Source: Streptomyces zingiberis
GTDB taxonomy: Bacteria; Actinomycetota; Actinomycetes; Streptomycetales; Streptomycetaceae
NCBI RefSeq assembly: GCF_012034935.1
Contig: NZ_JAATEN010000027.1
Span: 1-64,000 of the forward strand
Direction of reading: 5' to 3'
DNA length: 64,000 bases
Shown: positions 1-8,867 of the stretch, piece after piece
Layout: each line of letters starts with the position of its first letter
Position numbering within the stretch: position 1 is the first letter of the stretch
Translations under genes and position numbers: made by a program
The notes under the pieces: generated by a model
Databases searched by the model: none
Seen by the model: the letters and a program-made list of their open reading frames with translations, nothing else
What the model was told of the DNA's origin: nothing

Positions 1-40
1 GCCGCACCGCCGCACCGCCGCACCGCCGCACCGCCGCACC
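1..40. repeat. 8-bp tandem repeat (GCCGCACC)n
   Basis: Five perfect copies of GCCGCACC followed by a partial copy. The array runs into the window edge, so its full length is unknown. No gene is associated with it in this window. Confidence 0.8.
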
Positions 41-606
41 GCCGCAGCAGCGCCCTACCACCCCACTCCCACCCGAACGCGGTTCCACCCCCCGCGACCA
101 CGTCATCCCCCAGCGACCCCGGACCCCCCCCTCCCCGGAGCGGCGCACCGCACCGCGAGCGCCACCCCCCACCCGCACCGCCCGCACCGCGAGCACGGAG
201 GCTTGCCGATGGACGCCACCCCCCGGCGGACGGGGGACGGGCCACCGACCGGACGGCCCGTCTCTCCCGCGGCCCCGGACGCCGGAACCACGGCGGACGG
301 ACGGCGCGGCCCCGCCGTGCGCGTCTCCGGGTCCGGCCCGCGGCTCGCGGCGCGCACCACGAGCTCTCCGCCCGCCCAGAGTTCCGGCACGGCCGACCCC
401 CGCCCGGTCCGCGCCGGATCAGGCGGCCGGGCGGCGCCCACCCCGGCCCTTCGGGGCCCTGCGCCGGCCATCGCGCCGGCGGGTGTGGCGCCGCCCGCGC
501 CGTCGCTGCCGCTCCCCCACGCCGGAACCGCGCCTGGAAGCGCTTCCATCATGGGGACGCGCTCCGGCGGACGGGCCCCCACCCCCACCCCCATGGAGCT
601 TCACCG
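41..606. other. Leader region of first GH6 gene; doubtful ORF 209-610
   Basis: No convincing gene. An ATG at 209 has a GGAGG upstream and opens a 133-codon frame whose TGA overlaps the next start as ATGA. The predicted product is low-complexity Pro/Ala/Gly/Arg with no recognisable domain, and the cellulase operator at 535-548 lies inside the frame. I regard the stretch mainly as promoter and leader DNA and give the ORF little weight. Confidence 0.4.
535..548. promoter_or_regulatory. CebR-like operator, variant
   Basis: Perfect 14-bp palindrome TGGAAGCGCTTCCA, one symmetric substitution from the CebR consensus TGGGAGCGCTCCCA known from Streptomyces cello-oligosaccharide genes. It ends 58 bp before the GH6 start, a normal position for this LacI-family repressor. 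Binding is inferred from the motif and the target gene. Confidence 0.75.
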
Positions 607-1635
607 ATGAAGAAAACCCCTTCCGTGGCGGCCGGAGCCCTGGCCGCCGTGGCCGCTGCCGCGCTGATGCCCGCTCCGGCGGCCGCCACCACGGCCGGGA
701 CCACGGCGGCGGCCGCCGGTGACACGTACTACGTCGACCCCGCGACCAACGCCGCCACGTGGGTGGCCGCCAACCCGGGCGACTCGCGGGCCCCGGTGAT
801 CCGGGACCGGATCGCCTCGGTTCCCCAGCCCCGCTGGTACACCACGAGCAACACCGGCACGATCCGCGCGGAGGTCGACGCCTATACCCGTGAGGCGCAG
901 GAAGCAGGGCGGATCCCCATCCTCGTCGTCTACAACATGCCCAACCGCGACTGCGGCGGGGCCAGCAGCGGCGGCGCCCGCAGCCACGACGAGTACCGGA
1001 GCTGGGTGGACCAGATCGCCGCCGGCCTGAACGGACGGCCCGCGGCGATCATCCTCGAACCCGACGTGCTCGCACTGATGTCGAACTGCATGAACGCGGG
1101 CCAGCAGCAGGAGACCTCGGCCTCCATGGCCTACGCCGGCAAGGCCCTCAAGGCGGGGTCCGCCGCGGCGAAGGTCTACTTCGACGCCGCCCATTCCACC
1201 TGGCTGGCGCCCCAGACCATGGCGGCCCGGCTGAACGCCGCCGACATCCGGGGCAGCGCGGACGGCATCTCCACCAATGTCTCGAACTACAACCGCACGG
1301 CGGACGAGGTCATCTACAGCAAGGCCGTCCTGAACGCCGTCGGCGACCAGAGGCTGAACGCCGTCATCGACACCAGCCGCAACGGCAACGGTCCCGACGC
1401 GCGGGGCGAGTGGTGCGACCCGCCCGGCCGGGCGATCGGCACGCCGACCACCGCGAACACCGGCGACAGCCGCATCGACGCCTACCTGTGGGTGAAGCTC
1501 CCCGGCGAGGCCGACGGGTGCGCGGCCGCGGCGGGCCAGTTCGTGCCGCAGCTCGCCTACGACCTGGCAGGCGGAGGTTCCACCGCCTCCACCGATTCCT
1601 CCTCCCGTTCCGAGCCCCAGGGCGGTACACGATGA
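607..1635 (+). CDS. Secreted GH6 cellulase, short endo-type
   Basis: A 342-aa secreted beta-1,4-glucanase. Residues 1-27 form a Sec signal peptide (MKK, hydrophobic Ala-rich core, AAA site). The GH6 domain fills residues 40-325. Family motifs are YNMPNRDC (Asp115), LEPDVL with the presumed general acid Asp153, IDTSRNGNG near 254-262, and WVKLPGEADG at 295-304. The compact length and lack of loop insertions fit an endoglucanase rather than a cellobiohydrolase. No cellulose-binding module is present, only a short Ser/Thr tail. A GGAG lies 9 nt before the ATG. The stop overlaps the DoxX-like gene (ATGA), so the two are probably co-translated. The operator at 535-548 implies cellobiose-responsive control. 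Confidence 0.93.
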   Translation: MKKTPSVAAGALAAVAAAALMPAPAAATTAGTTAAAAGDTYYVDPATNAATWVAANPGDSRAPVIRDRIASVPQPRWYTTSNTGTIRAEVDAYTREAQEAGRIPILVVYNMPNRDCGGASSGGARSHDEYRSWVDQIAAGLNGRPAAIILEPDVLALMSNCMNAGQQQETSASMAYAGKALKAGSAAAKVYFDAAHSTWLAPQTMAARLNAADIRGSADGISTNVSNYNRTADEVIYSKAVLNAVGDQRLNAVIDTSRNGNGPDARGEWCDPPGRAIGTPTTANTGDSRIDAYLWVKLPGEADGCAAAAGQFVPQLAYDLAGGGSTASTDSSSRSEPQGGTR

Positions 1636-2135
1636 ACGATCCCAGACCCGAGCACCTGATCACCCCGGGTGAACGGCGGGACAACGGCACGAGCGGCCCA
1701 CTGGGCGATGGCAGCGGATATGTCCTCGCCCTCTTCCGGATGGTCGTCGGCTTCCTCTTCGCCTGCCACGGGGCCGCCACCCTCTTCGACGTCCTGGGCG
1801 GGCCCCACGGCGGCCCGGTGCCGGAGCCCGGCGCCTGGCCTGGCTGGTGGGCAGCGGTGATCCAGCTGGTCGGCGGCGGCCTGGTGGTGATCGGGGCCTG
1901 GACGCGCAGTGCCGCCACCCTCTGTTCCGGCTCGATGGCGTACGCCTATTTCGTGCAGCACCAGGCGACGGCGCTGTTCCCGATGGAGAACGGCGGCGAG
2001 GCCGCGGCGATGTTCTGCTGGGCCTTCCTTCTCATCGCGGTGATGGGGCCGGGGCGATGGGCCCTGGACGCCTTGTTCACCCGCGCCGGCGGCACCACCG
2101 AGGGAAACCGGGAAAGAAATGCCCTGGCTGTTTGA
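1632..2135 (+). CDS. DoxX-family membrane protein
   Basis: A 167-aa integral membrane protein of the DoxX type. A short polar N-terminus is followed by four hydrophobic segments: one beginning LFRMVVGFLFACHGAATL, then WWAAVIQLVGGGLVVIGAW, then the SGSMAYAYF region, then AMFCWAFLLIAVMG. The ATG overlaps the stop of the upstream GH6 cellulase by 4 nt, so the start is fixed by coupling. DoxX proteins occur in bacterial redox and quinone-associated membrane functions, and their role here is not clear. Cotranscription with a secreted cellulase under a CebR-type box is unusual and is what recommends this gene for attention. Confidence 0.8.
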   Translation: MNDPRPEHLITPGERRDNGTSGPLGDGSGYVLALFRMVVGFLFACHGAATLFDVLGGPHGGPVPEPGAWPGWWAAVIQLVGGGLVVIGAWTRSAATLCSGSMAYAYFVQHQATALFPMENGGEAAAMFCWAFLLIAVMGPGRWALDALFTRAGGTTEGNRERNALAV

Positions 2136-2765
2136 TCGGCCCTCCGCGAAATCACCGGAAGCAGAATTCCAGCGGCTCGTCCCCCCGCCGGACCGCACCC
2201 TCTTTTCCGGGGGTTCACGGACAAGCGATCCCGGTTCCCCGGGTCGCGTCGGCCGCGGCGGGGGAAGCCCTGCCGTCCGGCGGTGACCACCACCGGGAAG
2301 CGGCCTGCCACAGCACTCTCCGTGCGCTGAACGGCTGAGGGCGCCGGACGGCCCCCACAGCCGCCGGCGCCCACCGGGTTTCCCCGTTCCCCGGGCGGAC
2401 GGACGCCATGCCGCCCGCTCCGCCCGGGGCTCCCTCAATGCCCTCCGGCCGGTTCCACCGCTCCGTACCGCGCTCCACCACACGGCATCACCCGGCACGG
2501 CGGTCCTCCCGCGGTGCCGGCGAAGAACGGTCCGGCCGGTTCGGACCCCACGCACGTAATGCTGCCCGGACGATGTTTCGACGGTGCTGCGGTAATTGAA
2601 ATTCCATGTGTCGAAGGTCTTCTCACCCCCGGACGCCGCTGGTAGCGTCCTGGCTTGTGGGAGCGCTCCCATAGCTTATCGGCGCGCGCTGCCCAGTCCC
2701 CCCACACCTCGCACCGGGGAACACCCGAGGGAATAACCGCGAGGTGACACCGAAGAGGAGCTCAC
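2136..2765. other. Long intergenic region upstream of exo-type GH6
   Basis: About 630 bp without a supported gene. It is less GC-rich from 2560 to 2680, where the promoter of the next cellulase should lie, and holds the operator at 2658-2671. A good ribosome-binding site (AAGAGGAG) lies just before the ATG at 2766. Confidence 0.6.
2658..2671. promoter_or_regulatory. CebR operator, perfect consensus
   Basis: Exact TGGGAGCGCTCCCA palindrome, 94 bp upstream of the exo-type GH6 start. This is the canonical binding site of the cellobiose/cellotriose-responsive repressor CebR in Streptomyces. The regulator gene itself is not in this window. Confidence 0.92.
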
Positions 2766-4163
2766 ATGACAACCGATTCCCCAGGCGGAAAGCGAAAGAC
2801 CAGTTTCCGTCGTGCCGTTACCGCAGTGAGCGCGATGGCGCTCGCCTCCGGTTTTGTGATCGCCGCGGGGAACACGGCGACCGGTGACGAAGCGCGCGTC
2901 GCGGCCCGGGTGGACAACCCCTACGCCGGTGCCAAGCTGTATGTGAACCCCGACTGGAGTGCCGCGGCCCGCCAGGGCGGTGCCCCGGCGTCGGTCTACA
3001 ACCAGCCGACCGCGGTGTGGCTGGACCGCATCGCCGCGATCGAGTCCGGCTCCGCGGGTTCGAACACGATGGGCCTGCGGGACCACCTGGACGCCGCGCT
3101 GGCACAGGGCGCCACCACCTTCCAGCTGGTGACGTACAACCTGCCCGGCCGGGACTGCTCGGCCCTCGCCTCCAACGGTGAGCTCGGCCCGACCGAGATC
3201 GACCGCTACAAGCGCGAGTTCATCGACCCGATCGCGGCGATCCTGTCGGACGCGAAGTACGCGAACCTGCGGATCGTCAACGTGATCGAGATCGACTCGC
3301 TGCCCAACCTCATCACCAACGTGAGCGGCCGCCCGACGGGCGTCCCCGAGTGTGACGTGATGAAGGCCAACGGCAACTACGTCAAGGGTGTCGGCTACGC
3401 CCTGTCGAAGTTCGGCGACATCGGCAACGTCTACAACTACATCGACATCGGCCACCACGGCTGGATCGGCTGGGACGACAACTTCCGTCCCACCGCGCAG
3501 CTGCTGAAGCAGGCCGCGACCAGCGAGGGGGCCACGGTCGACGACGTGGCCGGCTTCGCCGCCAACGTGGCCAACTTCGGCGCCACCGTGGAGCCGTACT
3601 TCAAGATCGACGACACCGTGGGCGGCAAGTCGGTCCGCGAGGGCTCCAAGTGGGTGGACTGGAACCGCTACGTCGACGAGCAGTCGTACGCGCAGGCGTT
3701 CCGCCAGGAGGCCGTGAGCCAGGGCTTCCGCAGCGACGTCGGTGTCATCATCGACACCTCCCGCAACGGCTGGGGCGGCTCCCAGCGGCCCACCGGCCCG
3801 GCCCCGAAGACCGGCACGGCCGACGAGTACGTGAACGGCAGCCGGGTCGACCGCCGGATCCACACCGGCAACTGGTGCAACCAGGCCGGGGCCGGCCTCG
3901 GCGAACGGCCGAAGGCCTCCCCCGCCAGCGGCATCGACGCCTACACGTGGATCAAGCCCCCGGGTGAGTCCGACGGGTCCGCGAGCGAGATCCCGAACGA
4001 CGAGGGCAAGGGCTTCGACCGGATGTGCGACCCGACGTACCAGGGGAACGCGCGCAACGGCAACAGCCCGTCCGGCGCCAAGGGTGGCGCGCCGGTCTCC
4101 GGTCACTGGTTCCAGGAGCAGTTCTCGGAACTGGTCCGGAACGCCTACCCGCCGGCCAACTGA
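2766..4163 (+). CDS. Secreted GH6 exo-type cellulase (cellobiohydrolase)
   Basis: A 465-aa secreted GH6 enzyme, likely a 1,4-beta-cellobiohydrolase. Residues 1-35 form a long twin-arginine-like leader (FRRAVTA plus hydrophobic stretch). GH6 motifs are YNLPGRDC (Asp130), the exo-type signature VIEIDSLPN with the presumed acid Asp177, IIDTSRNGWGG, and WIKPPGESDG near the C-terminus. The long insertions between these motifs are what is expected for active-site tunnel loops in exo-acting members. Streptomyces relatives often carry a CBM2 that is absent here. An AGGAG precedes the ATG. A perfect CebR box lies upstream and a strong hairpin terminator at 4249-4284, so it is probably monocistronic and induced by cello-oligosaccharides. 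Confidence 0.93.
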   Translation: MTTDSPGGKRKTSFRRAVTAVSAMALASGFVIAAGNTATGDEARVAARVDNPYAGAKLYVNPDWSAAARQGGAPASVYNQPTAVWLDRIAAIESGSAGSNTMGLRDHLDAALAQGATTFQLVTYNLPGRDCSALASNGELGPTEIDRYKREFIDPIAAILSDAKYANLRIVNVIEIDSLPNLITNVSGRPTGVPECDVMKANGNYVKGVGYALSKFGDIGNVYNYIDIGHHGWIGWDDNFRPTAQLLKQAATSEGATVDDVAGFAANVANFGATVEPYFKIDDTVGGKSVREGSKWVDWNRYVDEQSYAQAFRQEAVSQGFRSDVGVIIDTSRNGWGGSQRPTGPAPKTGTADEYVNGSRVDRRIHTGNWCNQAGAGLGERPKASPASGIDAYTWIKPPGESDGSASEIPNDEGKGFDRMCDPTYQGNARNGNSPSGAKGGAPVSGHWFQEQFSELVRNAYPPAN

Positions 4164-4248
4164 AACCGGCGGACCTGGTGACCGCGTGAGGTGAGCATCC
4201 GGTACGGCCGCCGGCGGCGACCGGCCCGGGTGTACGCGGACGGCCCGA

Positions 4249-4284
4249 GGGGGCCCGGCACGGCTCACGCCGTGCCGGGCCCCC
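4249..4284. terminator. Strong bidirectional hairpin terminator
   Basis: A perfect 16-bp stem (GGGGGCCCGGCACGGC and its complement) around a TCAC loop, between the GH6 gene and the convergent MFS gene. There is no U-tract, which is normal for Streptomyces terminators. It can serve both genes. Confidence 0.88.
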
Positions 4285-4411
4285 TTGCCGTCCATGCCGT
4301 CCATGCCGTCGTGCCCCTCGCCACATCCGTCGGCGCGCCTGCCCGTGCACGGCCCCGGGCCGGTGCGGCGGGGCGGGGCGGCGAGACGGGGCGGGGCAGG
4401 ACGGGAAGCGG

Positions 4412-6031
4412 TCAGCCCGTGCCGGCGAGGCGGGTACGGGGGCCGGTGCGGACGAACGCGAGGACGCAGAACCCGGCGAGGACGATGGCCGCGTCCAGCC
4501 ACACGGCCGCCGTCCAGTCACCGGTCCGGTCGCGCAGCACGCCGCTGATGGCCGGGGAGAGCACGGCGCCGATCTCGCCGATGAGGTTCTGCATGCCGAA
4601 CGCCGAGCCGCGCATGCGGGGTTCGGCGATGTCGGCCGTGAGCGCGTGGCCGATGGGCTGGAGGGCGTTGAAGAAGAGGCTGGCGGTGAACAGCAGCACG
4701 CCCATGACGAGCAGGGAGGGTTTCTCCGCGGCCTGCAGGTACCAGGCGAAGGCCACGGTGAGCAGGGCCTGGACGCCGGTGAAGGTCAGCATCATCTCCT
4801 TGCGGCCCCAGCCGCGCCGGACGCCGTAGTCGGAGAGGAGCCCGCCGGCGGGGAAACCGAGGATGCCGGCGCCGGCGTTGAAACCGGCGGTGAGCGCGGC
4901 GGCCGTGAAGGAGGAGTGCGCGGCTCCGGCGACGATCGAGACCGACCAGAAGCTGAAGAACCACAGGTTCCACAGGATGGCGATGTTCGCCAGGTAGATG
5001 AGAAAGAGGTTCCGGTTCCGCAGGACGGGGCGGAGTTCCTCGCCCTTGCGGGAGAGCGCGAAGAGCACCAGGCCGACGGCGAGGGCGACTTCGAGGACGG
5101 CGATCCACAGTCCGGAGAGCCCGGCGAGGTCGCCGAGGGCGTACACGCCCATGATCAGCACGAGGGCGACGGCCGAGTAGGCGCCGAGGTGGAGCGTGGC
5201 CCGGCCGAGGAGAGCCGCGCCGAGGTGCGCGCGGAACCGGTGGAGCAGCAGGACGGCGACCGCGAGGGTGGCCGCGCCGAGGACCCAGAACGCCATCCGC
5301 CAGGCCTCGACGTCCGGCAGGAAGAGCTTTCCGAGGCCGATGAAGTGCGGGGTGAAGACGATGGCGATGGTGATGCCGAGCGCGAGACCGGTGATGACCA
5401 CGCCCATGCCGAGGCTGCGGTGGCGCTCCGGGGTGGTCTCGGTGATCAGCGTGCGGTCGTTGGAGTAGTACGCGCCCTCGCCGAGGCCGGTGACGACACG
5501 GACGACGATGAACGCGACCAGCCCGCCGACGAACCCGGTGACGAGGGTGGCGATACCGGCCCAGAACAGGCTGACGACGATGAGGGTGCGGTGGCCGTAG
5601 CGGTCGCCCAGGTAGCCGCCGGGGAACTGGGTGAGCATGTAACCGGCGAAGAACAGACCGCCGATGAGACCGCCGAGGGCGTGCGGGTTGGCGCTGTCCG
5701 CGAGGAAGCCGACCCCGTTCTCGATCATCCAGGTGACCACGGGTCCGGTGACGGCGCGGTCGGCGGCGCTGACCGTCCAGCCGAGCAGGAGCAGCAGCCA
5801 GAGGCTGTGCCACGGGCGGGGGAAGCGGCGCCCGCCGGAGGCGGTGCCGTCGGCGGGACCACTTCCCGAGGGCGCGGCGCGGGACGCCGCGCCGGAGGCG
5901 GCCTGCTGGGGCGGGATGCCCGCACCGGGCGTGACGGGCGCCGCGGTGCCGGGGCCGGGGCCGGTGCCGGTGCCGGAACCGGAGCCGGGGCCGGTGTCGG
6001 GTGGTGGAGTGTCTCCGGAGGCGGCCTGCAT
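4412..6031 (-). CDS. MFS transporter
   Basis: A 539-aa major facilitator superfamily permease. Residues 1-70 are a low-complexity Gly/Pro/Thr cytoplasmic tail, followed by about 12 transmembrane segments from residue 78. The loop-2/3 motif A is GGYLGDRYGHR. The first-helix region has the acid/basic pair WTVSAADRAV. The start is the ATG behind AGGAG (7 nt spacing). A longer in-frame extension exists but lacks a ribosome-binding site. Substrate is unknown. Its position between a cellulase and a polysaccharide deacetylase makes a sugar or aromatic plant product possible. A reverse-strand hexamer TAGAGT at 6210-6215 with TTCCGT 17 bp before it could be its promoter. Confidence 0.85.
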   Translation of the reverse strand: MQAASGDTPPPDTGPGSGSGTGTGPGPGTAAPVTPGAGIPPQQAASGAASRAAPSGSGPADGTASGGRRFPRPWHSLWLLLLLGWTVSAADRAVTGPVVTWMIENGVGFLADSANPHALGGLIGGLFFAGYMLTQFPGGYLGDRYGHRTLIVVSLFWAGIATLVTGFVGGLVAFIVVRVVTGLGEGAYYSNDRTLITETTPERHRSLGMGVVITGLALGITIAIVFTPHFIGLGKLFLPDVEAWRMAFWVLGAATLAVAVLLLHRFRAHLGAALLGRATLHLGAYSAVALVLIMGVYALGDLAGLSGLWIAVLEVALAVGLVLFALSRKGEELRPVLRNRNLFLIYLANIAILWNLWFFSFWSVSIVAGAAHSSFTAAALTAGFNAGAGILGFPAGGLLSDYGVRRGWGRKEMMLTFTGVQALLTVAFAWYLQAAEKPSLLVMGVLLFTASLFFNALQPIGHALTADIAEPRMRGSAFGMQNLIGEIGAVLSPAISGVLRDRTGDWTAAVWLDAAIVLAGFCVLAFVRTGPRTRLAGTG

Positions 6032-6590
6032 GAGGGTTCTCCTGACGAGGGGGAGGGTGCGCCGGGCGGGGGCCGTGGGCGGGCCGGGGCACCGGCCGCG
6101 GAGGTGGGGGCCGGCGGCCGGGCGGGCCGCCCTGGCCTCTCCCCGCCGGGACGCGCGGGGACGGAGAGCCGGGAGCGGAGTGGGGTCGTCCGCCCGCGGC
6201 GCGCGGACGACTCTAGAGGCGCTTACCGTGGTACGGAATGCCGCCCGGTGGTTTTTCCGCTGCGCGGAAGAGATGACCGGCACCGCCGCCCCCACTCCCC
6301 CGCACAACTCCCCGGAGGAGGGCGGATCCGGCCCGGGACCACGGTGGCGGGACGGCGCCCCGCGCCCTGCGCGCGCCCGCCGACGAAGCCCCCGGCCGAG
6401 CGGCTCCGCGGCCGCGGTGGACCTCCTTCCCGGGCCTCTTGACGGCCCGTCGGGACCGCCCTACGGTGAGCCAGCTCTTACCGGTAACACCTCCGAAATC
6501 TTTCGGAGACGCTCGGTGCCGCCCCGGCGGCCGAACCGGTCCCGCCGCCGCGCGCACCCCACCGGACCCACCCCGACGAAGGGAAGAGCT
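6032..6590. other. Divergent intergenic region, MFS / deacetylase
   Basis: About 560 bp with no supported gene. The left part is low-complexity GC. The part from 6205 to 6510 carries the likely promoters for both flanking genes, including the short palindrome TACCGTGGTA at 6224-6233. Confidence 0.55.
6439..6508 (+). promoter_or_regulatory. Promoter and 18-bp palindromic operator candidate for deacetylase
   Basis: TTGACG at 6439-6444 and TACGGT at 6462-6467 are spaced by 17 bp and match the principal-sigma consensus. Downstream at 6491-6508 is the perfect palindrome CTCCGAAATCTTTCGGAG. It lies just after the expected transcription start, where a repressor would act. The CGAAA...TTTCG core resembles inverted repeats reported before actinomycete hemicellulase genes. 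The binding protein is not known. Confidence 0.6.
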
Positions 6591-7334
6591 GTGCCCACGA
6601 CCCCCCACCCCCGGCCGCCCGCCCGCCGGACGCGGCGCCCGCGCCGCACGGTCCGGCTCCTGCTGGGCCTGCTGCTCGCCGGTGGCGCCGCCCTCGCCAC
6701 CGCGCCCGCCGCCACCGCCGGTTCCCAGGACGCCGGCCGCGCGGCCGCCACGATCGTCACCTCCACCGGCCGCGTCGGCAACTCCGTCGCCTTCACCTTC
6801 GACGACGGCCCCGGCCAGAACACCGGGCAGATGCTGGACGTCCTGCGCCGCCACAACGTCAAGGCCGTCTTCTGCCTCTGGGGCGACCACGTACGGCAGA
6901 ACCCGGACATGGTGCGGCGGATCGTCGCCGACGGCCATGTGCTGTGCAACCACTCGATGACCCACGCCGACATGGGCGGCTGGCCGGCCGACCGGATCCG
7001 CTCCGACCTCCAGGCCACCAACGACGCGATCCGGTCCGCCGCGCCCGGCGCCACCGTCACCTACTTCCGCGCCCCGTACGGCAACTGGGGCCAGGCCGCG
7101 GACGTGGCCGCACAGATGGGCATGGTGCCGCTGGGCTGGCGGGCGGACATCGGCGACTGGCAGCCGCCCGGCGCCGACGCCCTCACCCAGCGGCTGCGGG
7201 AACGCATCACCCAGGGAGCCGTGATCCTGATGCACGACGGCGGCGGCGACCGCAGCCAGACGGTCACGGCCGTGGACCGCGTCATCCCCGAGTTCAGGAA
7301 CCGCGGCTGGAGCTTCGACCTCCCCGCGCGCTGA
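6591..7334 (+). CDS. Secreted CE4 polysaccharide deacetylase
   Basis: A 247-aa secreted NodB-homology (CE4) deacetylase. Residues 1-43 form an Arg-rich signal peptide with a hydrophobic core (LLLGLLLAGGAALATA) and an ATA-G cleavage region. All five CE4 motifs are visible: TFDDGP (catalytic base and metal Asp), HSMTH (metal His pair), RAPYG, the DIGDWQ segment, and ILMHDG with the catalytic His. The GTG start follows GAAGGGAAG. The substrate could be acetylxylan, chitin oligomers or peptidoglycan. The cellulase neighbourhood favours acetylxylan, but the sequence alone does not decide. A dedicated promoter and palindrome lie upstream and a hairpin terminator downstream. Confidence 0.92.
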   Translation: MPTTPHPRPPARRTRRPRRTVRLLLGLLLAGGAALATAPAATAGSQDAGRAAATIVTSTGRVGNSVAFTFDDGPGQNTGQMLDVLRRHNVKAVFCLWGDHVRQNPDMVRRIVADGHVLCNHSMTHADMGGWPADRIRSDLQATNDAIRSAAPGATVTYFRAPYGNWGQAADVAAQMGMVPLGWRADIGDWQPPGADALTQRLRERITQGAVILMHDGGGDRSQTVTAVDRVIPEFRNRGWSFDLPAR

Positions 7335-7750
7335 CGGCGGGCCGGCGGTGACGGCACGGCGGATCGCGAGCGGTGGGGTGACGCGCCACCCCACCGCTGC
7401 GCCACCCCACCGCTGCGTCACGCGCCGCCCCGGGTGGCGCGGACGGCGCCGGGCCCGCCGTGCCGTCCCCTCCCGTGCCGTCCCCTCCTGCGCCGCCTCG
7501 TCACCGGGCCCTTCTCACCCGCCCCTTCTCACCCGCCACGGCCGGGCGCGCCCCCACGCGTGCCCGGCCCGGGGGCCGGATCTCCCGGATGCGGGACGCG
7601 GGATGCGGGATGCGCAATCCTCGGGGCCGCGCTGTTCCCGCTGGTGCGCGAGCGCGGCGGCTGACGGCAGGCCACGCCCGGGGCGCACCTTCCCCGGCCG
7701 ATCGTGCCGCCGGCATCCCGCCGGGGCCGGGGCCGTGAAAAAGTGGTCCG
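7335..7750. other. Intergenic region with short direct repeats
   Basis: About 415 bp without a gene. It holds the deacetylase terminator, a second copy of CACCCCACCGCTGCG at 7403, and several short imperfect repeats (TTCTCACCCGCC twice; GCGGGA-type units near 7590-7610). No clear promoter for the next gene was recognised. Confidence 0.5.
7369..7398 (+). terminator. Hairpin terminator after deacetylase
   Basis: Perfect 12-bp stem AGCGGTGGGGTG / CACCCCACCGCT with a 6-nt loop, 35 bp after the deacetylase stop. The right arm is repeated directly downstream, so an alternative pairing is possible. Confidence 0.75.
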
Positions 7751-8749
7751 GTGACCCGGGACGAACTCCTGCACGCCTTGGCCGCCCTGCGCCGGGCCCG
7801 CATCGGGGCTGTCCGCGCCCCGCACAAGCCGCTGCTCCTGCTCTGGCTGCTCGGCCGGTTCGCCGCCACGGGCGGTTCCGCGGTCGCGTACCAGGAGGCC
7901 GAGGCGCCGGTCAGCCGGCTGATCAACGACTACGGGCCGACCGTGATGAGCCCGCGTCTGGCGCGCCAGCGCGCGGCGCTGCCCTTCGTCCAGCTCGACC
8001 GCGCGCTGTGGGAGTTGTGCGACTCCGAGGGGCGGACGGTCGGCCCGGACGCCCCGGAGCGGGGCGGCTGGCTCCGGGAACGCGGGGCGGCCGGCCGGCT
8101 GCTCCCGCGGGTGGAGCAGGCCCTCACCGACCCGGTGACGCTCGCCTCCGCGGTGCGGCTGCTGCTGGAGCAGCACTTCACCCCGTCCCTGGAGGCGGCG
8201 ATCCGGGCCGACACCGGGCTGGATGCGCCCGCCGCCAAGGAGGAACCGGAGTTGTGCGTCCCGGGAACGCCCGCAGCGTCCGTGCCGTCGTCGCCGCCCC
8301 CGTCTCCGTCACCGGCCCGTCGCCGCGGCTTCGCCGACGAGGTGCTGCGGGCCTACGGCCACGCCTGCGCCATGTGCGGTTACGACGGAACCCTCGGCCG
8401 TCACCCGGTGGGGCTGCGGGCCGCGCACATCCGGTGGCACAGCCAGGACGGCCCGGACACACCGGAGAACGCCCTCGCCCTCTGCGCCCAGCACCACGCC
8501 CTCTTCGACTTCGGGGTCCTCGGGCTCACCGAGGATCTGCGCGTCCGGGTGTCCGCCCGCTACACGGCCCGGAGCGAGGCCGGCCGGGCGGTGGACGCAC
8601 TGCACGGCCGGCCGCTCGCTCCGCCACGGCCGGGCTGCGCGGCGCCCGGGCCACGCCATGTCGCCTGGCACTCCCGCCAGGTCTTCAAGCACACCCCGGA
8701 GCGGGTGTCCGGGGCGGTACCGGCGCAGGCGGAGGGCGGCGACCGGTAG
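7751..8749 (+). CDS. SBD-HNH endonuclease, probably phosphorothioate-DNA-dependent
   Basis: A 332-aa protein. Residues 1-150 resemble the sulfur-binding domain of the ScoMcrA/SprMcrA group, with the typical early motif HKPLLLLWLLGRF. A Pro/Ser linker (about 170-195) leads to a C-terminal HNH nuclease: paired cysteines CAMC, then LRAAHIRWHSQDGPDTPENALALCAQHHALFD-type zinc and catalytic residues (AAHI, then N, then HHALFD). Known members cleave DNA carrying phosphorothioate modifications and so restrict Dnd-modified DNA. No dnd gene lies nearby, as expected for a host excluding such DNA. The GTG start has only a weak ribosome-binding site, so a slightly different start is possible. Confidence 0.82.
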   Translation: MTRDELLHALAALRRARIGAVRAPHKPLLLLWLLGRFAATGGSAVAYQEAEAPVSRLINDYGPTVMSPRLARQRAALPFVQLDRALWELCDSEGRTVGPDAPERGGWLRERGAAGRLLPRVEQALTDPVTLASAVRLLLEQHFTPSLEAAIRADTGLDAPAAKEEPELCVPGTPAASVPSSPPPSPSPARRRGFADEVLRAYGHACAMCGYDGTLGRHPVGLRAAHIRWHSQDGPDTPENALALCAQHHALFDFGVLGLTEDLRVRVSARYTARSEAGRAVDALHGRPLAPPRPGCAAPGPRHVAWHSRQVFKHTPERVSGAVPAQAEGGDR

Positions 8750-8867
8750 CGGGGCGCCGCCGGGGCGACCGGCGCTCCGCGCACACCCCGGCCGGCGCCC
8801 CGGGGCCTCCCCGGATCCGCCCCGGCCGCCCGGGCACATGGACGTTCCGCCGCCGGCCCGGGAGCCG

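Noticed and set aside
209..610. 133-codon frame with a ribosome-binding site and ATGA overlap to the GH6 gene
   Set aside because: Product is low-complexity with no domain, and the cellulase operator lies inside the frame, so it is more likely leader DNA. It is not listed as a gene.
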